This document shows positions 8,519 through 18,227 of a DNA stretch of 64,000 bases, one piece after another. Both the position numbers and the translations under genes were made by a program. Source of the stretch: PFJX01 sp964466195 (GTDB taxonomy: Bacteria > Pseudomonadota > Gammaproteobacteria > Burkholderiales > Thiobacillaceae); NCBI GenBank assembly GCA_964466195.1, contig CAYXMQ010000008.1, positions 91,454-155,453 on the forward strand. Reading direction: 5' to 3'. The notes under the pieces are model-generated. The model saw nothing but the letters and a program-made list of their open reading frames with translations, ran no database searches and had not been told where the DNA came from. How positions within the stretch are numbered: position 1 is the stretch's first letter; each line of letters begins with the position of its first letter.

Positions 8519-9775
8519 TCAGAACCATGGCACATCATCATTGATGAGTGTGCGCATCGCTGTAAGCATGGCTACGCCTTCACCGAAACTGCCGCCCACC
8601 GGGTGGGTGACATCCAGGTAAAAGGTTTCATCCGGTTCTGCAAAATAGTCTCCGATGAGTTCCACGGGTATGACCGCCTGATTTTCGTCAGGGTACAGAA
8701 TTAACTTGCCGTGGACGGCAATGTAGTCTTCGCCGGCCTTGGCGGTGCCGTCACGCGTTGCGTAATCCACGCTCAGCCATTGATCCGGGGTATCGCGTAC
8801 GCCGGTGAACTGCAGCAGGAAATAGGTCGTGCTCGTGCCGCTGTTTCCCTCGTTCTGCGCTTTTATGACTGCATCCGGTTTGGTTGGCGCATTGGGATCG
8901 TTTGCGCGCAGGCTCTGATCAATCCATTGCTGGTAATGACTGATGCGTTGCCAGGCCGCGATTTCACCAAAGCTGCTGTTTATGGAGCCGTCGATGTCTG
9001 GATAAACTTGCCCTTGACTCAGGCTTGCCGTGTAGCTGGCTACCCCCGCGACGAGACCGTCAATAAAAGCCGGCCCGCCGCTGTCGCCGGGAGAGATCAA
9101 GCCTTCATTCAGGCCTAAACCTAAGTCGTAGCGGTCAATAAGGCGACCGAGCGCATCGTTATTCGCACTTCCGTTGTCAAAGTCGGCAATGAGCTGGCTG
9201 CCTTCGGCAGGGTCCCATGCCAAGCCCGACCCAAAATGGGTTTTCAGCACGGCGGCCTCAACGTCAAACCGATTGCTGGCTTTTAGCCGCAGCGGTGCGC
9301 TGCTGAAGTTATCCAGCGTCCCCCCGTCTCCCGTGCCAGGTACGCCGTAACCTGCAAAGCTGAAAACCCGGCCGATTTCGTCGCTGTCGCGGTAAAGGTT
9401 GTGACGCTCGGCTTGGGTCGGCGCGCTGCTGGTCAGCCAAACCAATGCAAGATCATGGTTTTGATCAACGGGATCGTAGTTCGAATGCAGGCTCACTTGG
9501 CTGCTGCTGACTGATTGATCGCCTGCTTCCGTCTCGAAGTGGACCGTGGCTGAGTAGCTGCCATTTGTGAACAGATGCGCCGCTGTCAAAACGGCGCGAC
9601 CGTCGAACAGCAACACGCCGGTGCCGTAATACCCGGCAGCGGCGACGCGCACCACACCGTCGAAAGCATCACCGGGGTAGGCGCGGTTTCGAGTATCGGT
9701 ATAGGGGGTAACGGTGGTTACCAAAGCAAGTTCAAAGTCGTTTTCATTGATCGGAATCTTCCTCGATTTCGCCAA
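8519..9775 (-). CDS. Trypsin-like serine protease with C-terminal Calx-beta domain; start uncertain
   Basis: This protein of about 418 residues has an S1 protease domain with an intact triad: His67 in LTAAH, Asp108 in NHDLALVWL and Ser232 in GDSGGPAF. Residues ~305–405 form a Calx-beta domain (GTAKAGEDYIAVHGKLILY, EPDETFYLDVTHP) ending abruptly at INDDVPWF. Calx-beta domains bind calcium and are typical of secreted adhesins. There is no signal peptide. The only conventional start is TTG at 9775 with no convincing ribosome-binding site, and the frame stays open about 34 codons further up without ATG or GTG. The gene may therefore have lost its 5' end, use a rare start, or be exported by a non-Sec route. 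It converges on tetR. Confidence 0.72.
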   Translation of the reverse strand: MAKSRKIPINENDFELALVTTVTPYTDTRNRAYPGDAFDGVVRVAAAGYYGTGVLLFDGRAVLTAAHLFTNGSYSATVHFETEAGDQSVSSSQVSLHSNYDPVDQNHDLALVWLTSSAPTQAERHNLYRDSDEIGRVFSFAGYGVPGTGDGGTLDNFSSAPLRLKASNRFDVEAAVLKTHFGSGLAWDPAEGSQLIADFDNGSANNDALGRLIDRYDLGLGLNEGLISPGDSGGPAFIDGLVAGVASYTASLSQGQVYPDIDGSINSSFGEIAAWQRISHYQQWIDQSLRANDPNAPTKPDAVIKAQNEGNSGTSTTYFLLQFTGVRDTPDQWLSVDYATRDGTAKAGEDYIAVHGKLILYPDENQAVIPVELIGDYFAEPDETFYLDVTHPVGGSFGEGVAMLTAMRTLINDDVPWF

Positions 9776-9966
9776 TCCCGCAATTTTTCCCGCTAATTCT
9801 GCCTCTAGTGTGATCGTGGCGCTGTTACCAGAATATGTACCTGTTTTATTTCGTCTGAACGAGTATAGGAAGTTGGCATGAAAGAATCAGCCGCGCTGAA
9901 TTTCCTGCTGCTGCCTGCATGGCGTGGGCTGGAAGTGAAGGATGGGTTCGGTCTGTCGAGGGCGCG

Positions 9967-11772
9967 TCACGGAATCGCTTCTTTGTCTTCCCTTTGTTGC
10001 AACCGCCACATCGCGGCATAGCGGCCATCCTCGGCCAGCAGCGCCGCGTGGTTGCCGCGTTCGACGATGCGGCCGTTTTCCAGTACCAGTATCTCGTCGG
10101 CATCGACCACGGTGGAAAGACGATGCGCGATGACCAGCGTGGTGCGGTTTTCCGAGATGCGGCTGAGTTCGTTCTGGATCGCTTGCTCGGTGCCGCTGTC
10201 GAGCGAGGAGGTGGCTTCGTCGAACACCAGTATCGGCGGGTTTTTCAGGATGGCGCGGGCGATCGCGACGCGTTGTTTTTCGCCGCCGGAGAGTTTCAGG
10301 CCGCGTTCACCGACCACGGTTTCGTAGCCGTCCGGCAGGCCTGCGATGAAACGGTCGAGGCTGGCGGCGCGGGCGGCTTCGAGGACTTCGGTGCGCGTGG
10401 CCTCCGGGCGGCCATAGGCGATGTTGTGGTACAGGCTGTCGTTGAACAGCACGGTGTCCTGCGGCACGATGCCGATGCTTTTGCGCAGGCTGGCCTGGGT
10501 GACCTGGCGGATGTCCTGGCCATCGACGCGAATGCAGCCGCTGCCGACATCGTAAAAACGAAACAGCAGGCGCGACAGCGTCGATTTTCCGGCCCCGCTG
10601 GTGCCGACCACGGCCAGCTTGCGCCCGGCCGGAATGGTGAAGCTGACGTCATGCAGTATCGGCCGGCGCGCATCGTAAGCGAAGCCGACATGCTCGAAGC
10701 GGACTTCGCCCTGGCTGGCGGCCAGCGGCTGAGCCTCGGCGACATCGGTGATTTCAGGCGGCTTGTGCAGCAGGCCGAACAGCTTCTCCATGTCGGTCAG
10801 CGCGTTGCGTATCTCGCGATACACCGTGCCGAGGAAGTTGAGCGGCACGAACAGCTGGATCAGGTAGGCATTGACCAGCACCAGGTCGCCCAGGGTCATG
10901 CTTTTGTCGGCCACGCCCTGCGCCGCCAAGCCCATCATCGCGGTGACGCCGAGGGCGATGATGAAGGCCTGGCCGCCATTCAGCCAGGCCAGCGAGATTT
11001 CACTTTGCACCGAAGCGTCTTCGGCGCGCCTAAGGTCGCTTTTCAGGCGCTCGGCTTCGTAGTGTTCGTTGTTGAAATATTTCACCGTCTCATAGTTGAG
11101 CAGGCTGTCGACGGCGCGGGCGTTGGCGGCGGCGTCGGTTTCGTTCATCGCGCGGCGGTATTTCAGCCGCCAGTTGGTGATCGCCACGGTAAAGGCGATG
11201 TAGACCGCCAGAGTCATCAGCGTGATGGCGCCGAACCAGGGGTCGTATTTGACGAACAGCACGCCGGCGACCATCAGGATTTCCAGCAGCGTCGGGCCGA
11301 TGTTGAACAGCGTGAAATTGATCAGGAAGCGGATCGAGCGTGCCCCGCGTTCGATATCCACGGCCAAACCGCCGGTGCGGCGTTCGAGATGAAAGCGCAG
11401 CGATTGCGCATGCAGATGCTGGAACACGTCGTGGATGACACCGCGCATCGCGCGTTGCAGGACGCGGGCGAAGAGGGCGTCGCGCAGTTCGGTGAAGGCG
11501 GTATTGCCGAAACGCAACAGGCCATACAGCACGATGAAGATCAGCGGCAGAACCAAGGTCTCCGCACTGGGATGTTGCAGCCGATCGACGATTTCCTTCA
11601 GCACCAGCGGTACAGAGACATTGGCGACCTTGGCGCACAGCAGCAGGCCGAAAGCGGCAATGACGCGGTGCTTGTATTGCCAGACGTAAGGAAACAGCGA
11701 CCAGGCGGCGCGCCATTGGCTGGCGCTGGTGTGCGGGGTCATCGTGTCGGCGCTGAGGCGGTGGTGGGACAT
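9967..11772 (-). CDS. Atm1/HMT1-type ABC half-transporter (membrane and ATPase fused)
   Basis: This 601-residue inner-membrane exporter acts as a homodimer. Six membrane segments occupy residues ~30–325 and include the hallmark DSLLNYETVKYFNNE of the Atm1/ABCB6/HMT1 family, whose members export glutathione-linked compounds, heavy-metal conjugates or iron–sulfur precursors. The nucleotide-binding domain has Walker A (GTSGAGKST, 390–398), the Q-loop (VPQDTVLF), the signature LSGGEKQRVAIAR (494 on) and Walker B (ILVFDEATSSLD). All are intact. It stands alone between the protease gene and the c-di-GMP gene, so a role in metal tolerance or Fe–S export comes only from family knowledge. Confidence 0.92.
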   Translation of the reverse strand: MSHHRLSADTMTPHTSASQWRAAWSLFPYVWQYKHRVIAAFGLLLCAKVANVSVPLVLKEIVDRLQHPSAETLVLPLIFIVLYGLLRFGNTAFTELRDALFARVLQRAMRGVIHDVFQHLHAQSLRFHLERRTGGLAVDIERGARSIRFLINFTLFNIGPTLLEILMVAGVLFVKYDPWFGAITLMTLAVYIAFTVAITNWRLKYRRAMNETDAAANARAVDSLLNYETVKYFNNEHYEAERLKSDLRRAEDASVQSEISLAWLNGGQAFIIALGVTAMMGLAAQGVADKSMTLGDLVLVNAYLIQLFVPLNFLGTVYREIRNALTDMEKLFGLLHKPPEITDVAEAQPLAASQGEVRFEHVGFAYDARRPILHDVSFTIPAGRKLAVVGTSGAGKSTLSRLLFRFYDVGSGCIRVDGQDIRQVTQASLRKSIGIVPQDTVLFNDSLYHNIAYGRPEATRTEVLEAARAASLDRFIAGLPDGYETVVGERGLKLSGGEKQRVAIARAILKNPPILVFDEATSSLDSGTEQAIQNELSRISENRTTLVIAHRLSTVVDADEILVLENGRIVERGNHAALLAEDGRYAAMWRLQQREDKEAIP

Positions 11773-11834
11773 TACGGGTAGCGAAGTCGAGACGGGCCGC
11801 TATTGTCCCGGAAAGCGCGTCCGGGGACGCTTGG

Positions 11835-13994
11835 TCAATCCGTCGGACGGCTCAGAATCTCGGTCGCCGATTCGGCGTTGACTGCGCGGCTGAAGAAGAA
11901 GCCCTGATAGGTGTCGCAGCCGAGCGACTGGAGGTAGTCGAGTTGTTCCTGCGTTTCCACGCCTTCCGCGACGACCTTCAGCTTGAGGCCTTTGGCCATC
12001 GCGGCGATGCCCGCGACGATGGTGCTGCCGTTGTTGGTGTGGCCGGTGAGGTCGTGGATGAAGCTGCGGTCGATCTTGATGGTATGGATGGGCAGCTTCT
12101 TCAGATAGGACAGCGAGGAGTAGCCGGTGCCGAAATCGTCGATGGAAATCTCGACGCCCATTTCCGCCAGTTTGCGCAGTTTTGTGATGGCGCCATCCAT
12201 ATCGCGCATCAGCGCGCTTTCGGTGATCTCGATTTCGATGCCATGACCATCCGGCATGTGCTTGTGCAGGCAATGCAGGAATTTTTCGATGAATTGCGGA
12301 TGTTCGATCTGGCGCGCGGACAGGTTGATCGCCATCGTGATCGGCGGCAAGGCGGCGTCGCGCCAGAGCCGGGCCTGGCGGCAGGCGGCCGTCATGACCC
12401 ACTCGCTGATCGGTGCGATGAGACCGGATTCCTCGGCGATCGGGATGAAGTCGTTCGGGGAAACGATGCCGCGGGTCGGGTGGTTCCAGCGGATCAACGC
12501 TTCCATGCCACGCACGCGCTGGCTTTCTACGGCAACCTGGGGCTGGTAAAAGACTTCGAATTCTTTCTTTTCCAGGGCATGGCGCATTTCGTTTTCGATC
12601 GCCAGGCGACCGGTATACGACTTGTGCAGATCCTGGGTGAAAAACTTGTAGTCGTTGCGGCCATGATCTTTGGCGTGATACATCGCGATATCGGCATGCT
12701 TGATCAGCGTTTCGATGTTGTCGCCGTCATCGGGGTAAATGGCGATGCCGATGCTCATGCCGGCATACAGCTCGTTGCCTTCGACGCTGAACGGTTGCTT
12801 CAGCGAGGCGATGACCTTCTGCGCGATGTAGGCGGCGTTATCGCGCGTACGGATGTGCGGCAGCAGCAGCATGAATTCGTCGCCGCCGATGCGCGCCAGC
12901 GTGTCGCCTTCGCGCAGGCAGCTGCGCAGCCTGAGCGCGAGGGCTTGCAACAGGCCGTCGCCGACCAGATGGCCGAGTGTGTCGTTGACCACCTTGAAGT
13001 GATCCATGTCGAGAAACAAGGTCGCCATGGTCTGGCCGTGGCGTTTGGCGTGCACCATCGCCTGGCCGAGGCGGTCCTTGAACAGGGCTCGATTGGGCAG
13101 GCCGGTGAGCAAGTCGTGATAGGCCTGAAACGTGATGGTGGCCTCGGCTTGCTTGCGCGCACTGATGTCGCGGGCCACGCCATAGGTGCCGATGAAGTCG
13201 CCCATGCCCAGACTGGTGGGGCGATACATGCCCATGGCGGACAGTTCCACCACGACGCGCTGCTCGGAAGTTCGTTCGGTCAGGCTGCTCAACAGATCGT
13301 CCTTGCGCCGCAGCAGCAACTCGAAATTGCGCGTGGCGCGATCGCCGGTGCGGCGCTCATTGAACCGGAACAAAGCGGTCTCGACCTGATCCGGGGCGAT
13401 CAGCGTGGTGTAGTCGCGGCCGACCAGCTCGCCCGGCATGTAGCCCAGCGTGAGGCTGACGCTGTCGTTGAGATAAGTGAAGCGGCCATCGGCATCGAGG
13501 GTGTAGATGACATCCGGCGAGGTGTTGACCAGCAGCCGATGCCATTGCTCGGATTGTTCGAGCTGATGCAGCATGCGCGCGTTTTCGCGCTCAAGTTCCA
13601 GCTTGCGCACCAGGTTGCGCACGGTCTTGATCAGCTCTTCCGGTTCGTACGGCTTACGTAGATAGTCGTAGGCGCCCAGGCGCAGCGACTGGATGGCGGA
13701 ATCGATTTCACCGTCGCCGCTGGCGACGATGATGCGGCAGTCGGGCTGGCGGGTGCGGATGAAAGCCATGATTTCGTGCCCGGTGCCATCCGGCAGGTGC
13801 AGGTCGAGCAAGGCCAGGTCATAGTGTTTTTCCGCCAGCAGCGCATAAGCCTGCCCGACGCTCAGTGCGGCGTCGATGCTGTGGACGTACTGCGCCAGCA
13901 GCAGGCGGGTGCTTTCCAGATAGCGCGGTTCGTCTTCAACAATCAGCAGGTTGATCAACGATTGGTTTGAGCTGGGGACCGCTTTGCCTAGCAT
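11835..13994 (-). CDS. Response regulator with PAS, GGDEF and EAL domains (c-di-GMP turnover)
   Basis: This 719-residue cytoplasmic regulator may both make and break cyclic-di-GMP. The receiver domain (1–125) has acidic pocket VEDE, phospho-acceptor Asp64 in LLDLHLPDG and Lys114. A PAS domain follows (155–275, DVIYTLDADGRFTYLNDSVS). The cyclase domain has an intact GGDEF (370–374) with the inhibitory-site RxxD (Arg361–Asp364) five residues ahead. The phosphodiesterase domain has EAL at 498–500 and DDFGTGYSSLSYL. Both active sites look intact, so the net activity cannot be predicted. The gene lies 63 bases downstream of the HDOD histidine kinase on the same strand, its probable phosphodonor. 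Confidence 0.93.
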   Translation of the reverse strand: MLGKAVPSSNQSLINLLIVEDEPRYLESTRLLLAQYVHSIDAALSVGQAYALLAEKHYDLALLDLHLPDGTGHEIMAFIRTRQPDCRIIVASGDGEIDSAIQSLRLGAYDYLRKPYEPEELIKTVRNLVRKLELERENARMLHQLEQSEQWHRLLVNTSPDVIYTLDADGRFTYLNDSVSLTLGYMPGELVGRDYTTLIAPDQVETALFRFNERRTGDRATRNFELLLRRKDDLLSSLTERTSEQRVVVELSAMGMYRPTSLGMGDFIGTYGVARDISARKQAEATITFQAYHDLLTGLPNRALFKDRLGQAMVHAKRHGQTMATLFLDMDHFKVVNDTLGHLVGDGLLQALALRLRSCLREGDTLARIGGDEFMLLLPHIRTRDNAAYIAQKVIASLKQPFSVEGNELYAGMSIGIAIYPDDGDNIETLIKHADIAMYHAKDHGRNDYKFFTQDLHKSYTGRLAIENEMRHALEKKEFEVFYQPQVAVESQRVRGMEALIRWNHPTRGIVSPNDFIPIAEESGLIAPISEWVMTAACRQARLWRDAALPPITMAINLSARQIEHPQFIEKFLHCLHKHMPDGHGIEIEITESALMRDMDGAITKLRKLAEMGVEISIDDFGTGYSSLSYLKKLPIHTIKIDRSFIHDLTGHTNNGSTIVAGIAAMAKGLKLKVVAEGVETQEQLDYLQSLGCDTYQGFFFSRAVNAESATEILSRPTD

Positions 13995-14057
13995 CAGCTA
14001 ACCTTTTGATTGGTCGGTAAAACCCGTTAACGGGTTATGGCAACATTGATAGCATGA

Positions 14058-16034
14058 TTAATTCGCCGGCAATGATATCTGGAATGTCGTGCCGGATGCA
14101 CCGGTCTTGAACGTGACGCTGCCCTGCATCGATTCGGTCAGCGATTTGACGATGGACAACCCCAGTCCGGCGTGGCCGTTGCCTTTGGCGGTGTCCAGCG
14201 GATCAAAGATTTTCTCGGCCACGTCCGGCGGGATACCCGGGCCGGAGTCGGCGACCAGAATCTCGATGAAATGTTCATGGCGATGATTCGACAGTGCTGC
14301 GGTTTCAATACGCACGGTGCCGCCGGGCGGAGTCGCCTCAATGGCATTGAGCATCAGGTTGAGCACGATCTGTTTGAGTTTGTCGCGGTCGTTGCTCAGG
14401 CGAGCCAGACCGGGCGTCAGCAGGCTGGATACCTGGATGCCCTTGGCTTGCCAAGTGGGCTGGGTGACCTTGACCAGATCTTGAATCAATGCGTTGAGAT
14501 CGGCGGTTTCGTCGATGGCGCCGAGTTCGATCTCGTCATGGGTCAGGCCGCGCACGATGCGCACGATGCGGTCGAGTTCTTCGTAGATGATGCGCAATTC
14601 ATCGGAAATGGGAGCGTCGTCACCCAGCTTGATCTTGAGGATGGCCAGGTAGTTTTTGATGATGCCGAGCGGATTGTTGATCTCGTGCGCGGCGCGGCGA
14701 ACGCGTGCCGGCAAGGCGTCCGGGTGGCCATTGGCATAGCCGGTTTCGACGATGATGCTCGGCTCCGGGGTCCGCCCCGCCAGTTCGCCCATGCGGGTGT
14801 AATGCTTCGGCATGGCCGCGACTGCGGCAATCGACGAGGCGCTGCCGCAGACCAGCAGGACGCCTTGGCTGTTGTTTTCGCCGACCGGGATGGCCACCAG
14901 ACCATCGGCATCCGCCTGGCGGATCAGTTGAAGATCCAGTACGGCGGCGGCTTGGCCGGCGCTTTCCAACACGATGGCGGCAGAACGGGTCAGCAAGGCG
15001 CGTACGGCAGCCGTTTTGCTGCCTTCGACGCGAATCGATATAGGCGGGGCGACATGGTCGCCGAGCGGATGCGCTTCCAGGAAGCTGGTGCGCTTGTTCA
15101 GTTTCAAGTAGATCGGATCGGCCAAACCTTCCTGGCTGGCGAGCAGATTGGCCAGGGTCAGGATGGCGGTTTCGCTGTTTTCGTGCATGGCGCTGGCGGC
15201 AAGCTCAAGCTGGTTGTAGCGGATCAGTTCAACGGTGAGTGCACCGACGTGACTGCGTTGGTGCGCTGAAGAGAGGGCTGCAACGGTTTTGTCCGCTTCG
15301 TTCAACATGTCCCCGAGGACTTTCTGATCAAAATTCGGCGCCGAGAATAGCGCATCCAGCAGCGGAATATTTGAATTGCTTGCCAGTTCGGCGTTGTCGA
15401 GTCGAGCCAGTCGCTCGGCTGCAATGGCCAACTGCACGAGCGGCGCGGCATCGTGCAGGCGCTCCGCGGGTTCGTTCAGATAGCGCAAGGCGTCGGGTAA
15501 AAATGTGCGCAACGGCAGCCGGTCCAGCGCGGCTTGAGAGCGCTCGAGCGCCTGCTCCGGATTGTCCTCCGCGGCGACTGCAAACGCAGGCAGCCAGATC
15601 AGCAGGCCGGTCAGCCAGGCTTCGTCCGGATTTGGATAATGCGTCTTCTCCGCCAGCATGCGGCTCAATACGGCGCAGCGCAGGGCAAGGCGCCAGCTTG
15701 TATCGAGGCCGTCGTGCATGGGATGGGTGAGTTGATTGGCCGCAGTCGTCGTGACGATGCCCTTCAGCGTGCTGACATCGAGTCCCTGCAATAGATCGGC
15801 ATGGGTCACCGTCCCGAGAGACGCGCCGTTATGCATTTGCGCATACGCTTCCAGTACGTGCAGTGCGAGCATCGGATCCTGCAGCAGCCGATTGGCACTT
15901 TCCGTGTCGATTTCTTTGCAGCCGCCCAGTTCGCCCAGCAGATTCGCCAATACGCCGATATGGCTCAGGAACGGGCGCACCGAATCCTGCTGGACATGGG
16001 TTTGCAGGACGGGGGTTCTGGCGGGACGGGGCAC
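14058..16034 (-). CDS. HDOD-domain sensor histidine kinase
   Basis: This 658-residue soluble kinase has an N-terminal HDOD domain (about 15–260; DPMLALHVLEAYAQMHNG, then LKGIVTTTAANQLTHPMHDG), a GAF-like middle (~345–410) and a C-terminal kinase core. The phospho-accepting His450 is in RAAHEINNPLGIIKNYL. The ATPase domain shows N-box LNLMLNAIEATPPGG, G1 DSGPGIPPDVAEKIFDPLDT and G2 GHAGLGLSIVKSLTESM. No membrane span is visible, so it probably senses an internal signal. HDOD domains usually occur with signalling outputs, but their ligand is unknown. The neighbouring receiver–GGDEF–EAL gene is the likely partner. Confidence 0.9.
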   Translation of the reverse strand: MPRPARTPVLQTHVQQDSVRPFLSHIGVLANLLGELGGCKEIDTESANRLLQDPMLALHVLEAYAQMHNGASLGTVTHADLLQGLDVSTLKGIVTTTAANQLTHPMHDGLDTSWRLALRCAVLSRMLAEKTHYPNPDEAWLTGLLIWLPAFAVAAEDNPEQALERSQAALDRLPLRTFLPDALRYLNEPAERLHDAAPLVQLAIAAERLARLDNAELASNSNIPLLDALFSAPNFDQKVLGDMLNEADKTVAALSSAHQRSHVGALTVELIRYNQLELAASAMHENSETAILTLANLLASQEGLADPIYLKLNKRTSFLEAHPLGDHVAPPISIRVEGSKTAAVRALLTRSAAIVLESAGQAAAVLDLQLIRQADADGLVAIPVGENNSQGVLLVCGSASSIAAVAAMPKHYTRMGELAGRTPEPSIIVETGYANGHPDALPARVRRAAHEINNPLGIIKNYLAILKIKLGDDAPISDELRIIYEELDRIVRIVRGLTHDEIELGAIDETADLNALIQDLVKVTQPTWQAKGIQVSSLLTPGLARLSNDRDKLKQIVLNLMLNAIEATPPGGTVRIETAALSNHRHEHFIEILVADSGPGIPPDVAEKIFDPLDTAKGNGHAGLGLSIVKSLTESMQGSVTFKTGASGTTFQISLPAN

Positions 16035-16249
16035 GGCGTTTTTCGAATAGGAGACTAGGTGCTGTTCAGCAAGTCACGTGCCATTAGGGTTGTTAAGCGC
16101 CAGTTGATCAACGGGCTCCCCGGTTACCCGCTGAAATGGCGAGTTGCCCGCGCTGTCGGCGCGGATCAGTAGTATGAATTTGTAAAGAATCCCGACAAAT
16201 CGATTCCCGCCTGTTGGCATCTCGACTGGCGTGACGAAAAATCTCGCCG

Positions 16250-16759
16250 TCAGGCCGAGTGCTCGCTGAGTTCTCGCAATAACTTGAATAGTGCGCGGCT
16301 GGATTTCGGCGGCTTCGATTCGGCCGCCTCTTTGCGGGCATTGCGGATCAGCTGGCGAATACTCTGAACGTCGGAGTCCGGGTGCAATGCCAGCCAGGCT
16401 TGCAACGCCGTGTCGTCTTCGATCAGGCGGGTGCGCCAGCTTTCCAGAGCGTGAAAGGCCGCTTTGGCGACGCTCGATTCGCCGCGAATCACTGCGAGTT
16501 GCCGATCGATCGGCTCCGTTTCGATACTGCGCATGACCTTGCCGATGTACTGCATCTGCCGCCGCAGACCTTCGCGGCTGGTCAATCGCTTGGCCTCAAG
16601 CAGCGCGCTCAACAGCGATTCCGGCAGATCCATCCGTTTCAACTGCTCGCGGGAAAGCTCGAACAATTCCTTGCCCAGGCCCTGCAGCGCGGTGCTTTCA
16701 CGTTTGCGCTGGCTTTTGCTGATGACGGTTTCGTCGTCGTGGAAATCTTGATCTTGCAT
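16250..16759 (-). CDS. darP: DarP/YjgA, ribosome-associated 50S assembly factor
   Basis: This 169-residue DUF615 protein is highly charged and helical, with signatures SKSQRKRESTALQGLGKELF, RLTSREGLRRQMQYIGKVMR and a C-terminal RQLIRNARKE. The Escherichia coli homologue YjgA (DarP) binds late 50S precursors and helps their assembly. The length is close to normal. It is divergent from pmbA, the arrangement seen in many proteobacteria, which strengthens the call. Confidence 0.92.
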   Translation of the reverse strand: MQDQDFHDDETVISKSQRKRESTALQGLGKELFELSREQLKRMDLPESLLSALLEAKRLTSREGLRRQMQYIGKVMRSIETEPIDRQLAVIRGESSVAKAAFHALESWRTRLIEDDTALQAWLALHPDSDVQSIRQLIRNARKEAAESKPPKSSRALFKLLRELSEHSA

Positions 16760-16840
16760 GGAGTGTCGATAAGTGTGTTGGCGGGAGCCCGCAAATGGGT
16801 TGGTATCATAACGACTTTGCCGATTCCTTCAGGTTGCGCC

Positions 16841-18226
16841 GTGTCCAATAGTCAAAAGTCCAATGATCCGTTCAGTTTTTCGCACCAAACCTTGCAAGGG
16901 CTCGCCGCGCAGGTGCTTGATCTGGCCAAAGCCGGTGGGGCGACGGCGGCCGAAGCCGAAGTCTCCGAAGGCAGCGGGCTGTCGCTTTCTGTGCGGCATG
17001 GTGAAATCGAAACCATTGAACATAACCGAGACAAGGGTATCGGCATCAGCGTTTATCTGGGTCAGCGCCGCGGCCATGCCTCCACGTCGGATTTTTCCGC
17101 CGATGCCTTGGCCCGTACGGTTGAAAAGGCGCTCAGCATCGCCCGTTTTACTGCCGAGGACGAATGCGCCGGTCTGGCGGAACCCGACTTGCTGGCGCGC
17201 GCCGATGCGCTGGCCAGCCTGATTCCGAGTCTGGATCTCTATCACCCTTGGGCGATCGGCGTCGAAGAGGCCGCCGAGCTGGCGCGCGAATGCGAGGCGG
17301 CCGCCCTGGCCGTGGATGCGCGCATCACCAATTCGGAAGGCGGTTCATTGTCGAGCCAGGTTTCCCGTTTCGTCTATGCCAATTCGCTGGGCTTTTCCGG
17401 CGGCTACCCAAGCAGCAGGCAGAGTCTCTCCTGCGCGGTGATTGCGGAAGATATCGCCAACCCCGGCGACGCCATGCAGCGCGACTACTGGTACACCACG
17501 GCGCGTGCGGCGGCGGATATGGATGCCGCCGCAAAAGTCGGCGTGCGCGCCGGTGAGCGCACCGTGCGGCGCCTGAATGGACGCAAGCTGAGCACACGTC
17601 AGTGTCCGGTGTTGTTCGAGGCGCCGATTGCCACCGGCCTGATCGCCAGTTTCGTTTCAGCCGTTTCCGGCGGCCATCTGTATCGCAAATCCTCCTTTCT
17701 GCTCGATAGTCTGGGCAGCCAGGTGTTTCCCGCCTTCCTGCAATTGCAGGAGCGGCCGTTCATCCCGCGCGGCTTGTCTTCGGCGCCGTTCGATTCCGAA
17801 GGCGTTGCGTTGCACGACCGCGATGTGGTCAAGGACGGCGTCGTGCAGGGCTATTTCCTGGGCAGCTACAGCGCGCGCAAACTCGGCATGCACAGCACCG
17901 GCAACGCCGGCGGCAATCACAACCTGATCGTGCCGTCCACCGGCGAAGACTTCGCCGCGCTGCTCAAGAAAATGGGCAACGGCCTGTTGGTCACTGAACT
18001 GCTCGGTCACGGCCTCAATATGGTTACCGGCGATTATTCGCGCGGCGCGGCCGGCTTCTGGGTGGAGAACGGCGAAATCGCCTACCCGGTGGAAGAAATC
18101 ACCATCGCCGGCAATCTGCGCGACATGTTCAAGGGCATCGTCGCGCTGGGCAGCGATATCGAGACGCGCGGCTCGCGCCGGGTCGGTTCCATCCTGATCG
18201 ACCAGATGACCGTGGCCGGTGACTGA
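16841..18226 (+). CDS. pmbA: PmbA/TldE metalloprotease-like subunit
   Basis: This 461-residue partner of TldD forms the TldD/E complex, which degrades unfolded peptides and matures microcin B17 and CcdA in Escherichia coli. Family motifs are SLSVRHGEIETIEHNRDKGI, GYPSSRQSLSCAVIAED and the C-terminal HSTGNAGGNHNLIVPSTGED with ELLGHGLNMVTGDYSRGAAG. TldE carries no zinc site itself. I take GTG at 16841 as the start: it gives the normal family length, and the much longer open frame (back to 16382) would overlap darP on the other strand. The TRAP genes follow after one base. No tldD is visible in the window. Confidence 0.93.
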   Translation: MSNSQKSNDPFSFSHQTLQGLAAQVLDLAKAGGATAAEAEVSEGSGLSLSVRHGEIETIEHNRDKGIGISVYLGQRRGHASTSDFSADALARTVEKALSIARFTAEDECAGLAEPDLLARADALASLIPSLDLYHPWAIGVEEAAELARECEAAALAVDARITNSEGGSLSSQVSRFVYANSLGFSGGYPSSRQSLSCAVIAEDIANPGDAMQRDYWYTTARAAADMDAAAKVGVRAGERTVRRLNGRKLSTRQCPVLFEAPIATGLIASFVSAVSGGHLYRKSSFLLDSLGSQVFPAFLQLQERPFIPRGLSSAPFDSEGVALHDRDVVKDGVVQGYFLGSYSARKLGMHSTGNAGGNHNLIVPSTGEDFAALLKKMGNGLLVTELLGHGLNMVTGDYSRGAAGFWVENGEIAYPVEEITIAGNLRDMFKGIVALGSDIETRGSRRVGSILIDQMTVAGD

Positions 18227-18227
18227 C

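Noticed and set aside
8096..8541. Minus-strand 222-codon frame through tetR
   Set aside because: It is antisense to a complete TetR gene and has no recognisable domain.
16382..16840. N-terminal extension of PmbA upstream of GTG 16841
   Set aside because: It runs antisense through darP and is unlike any PmbA; the family length fits the GTG start.
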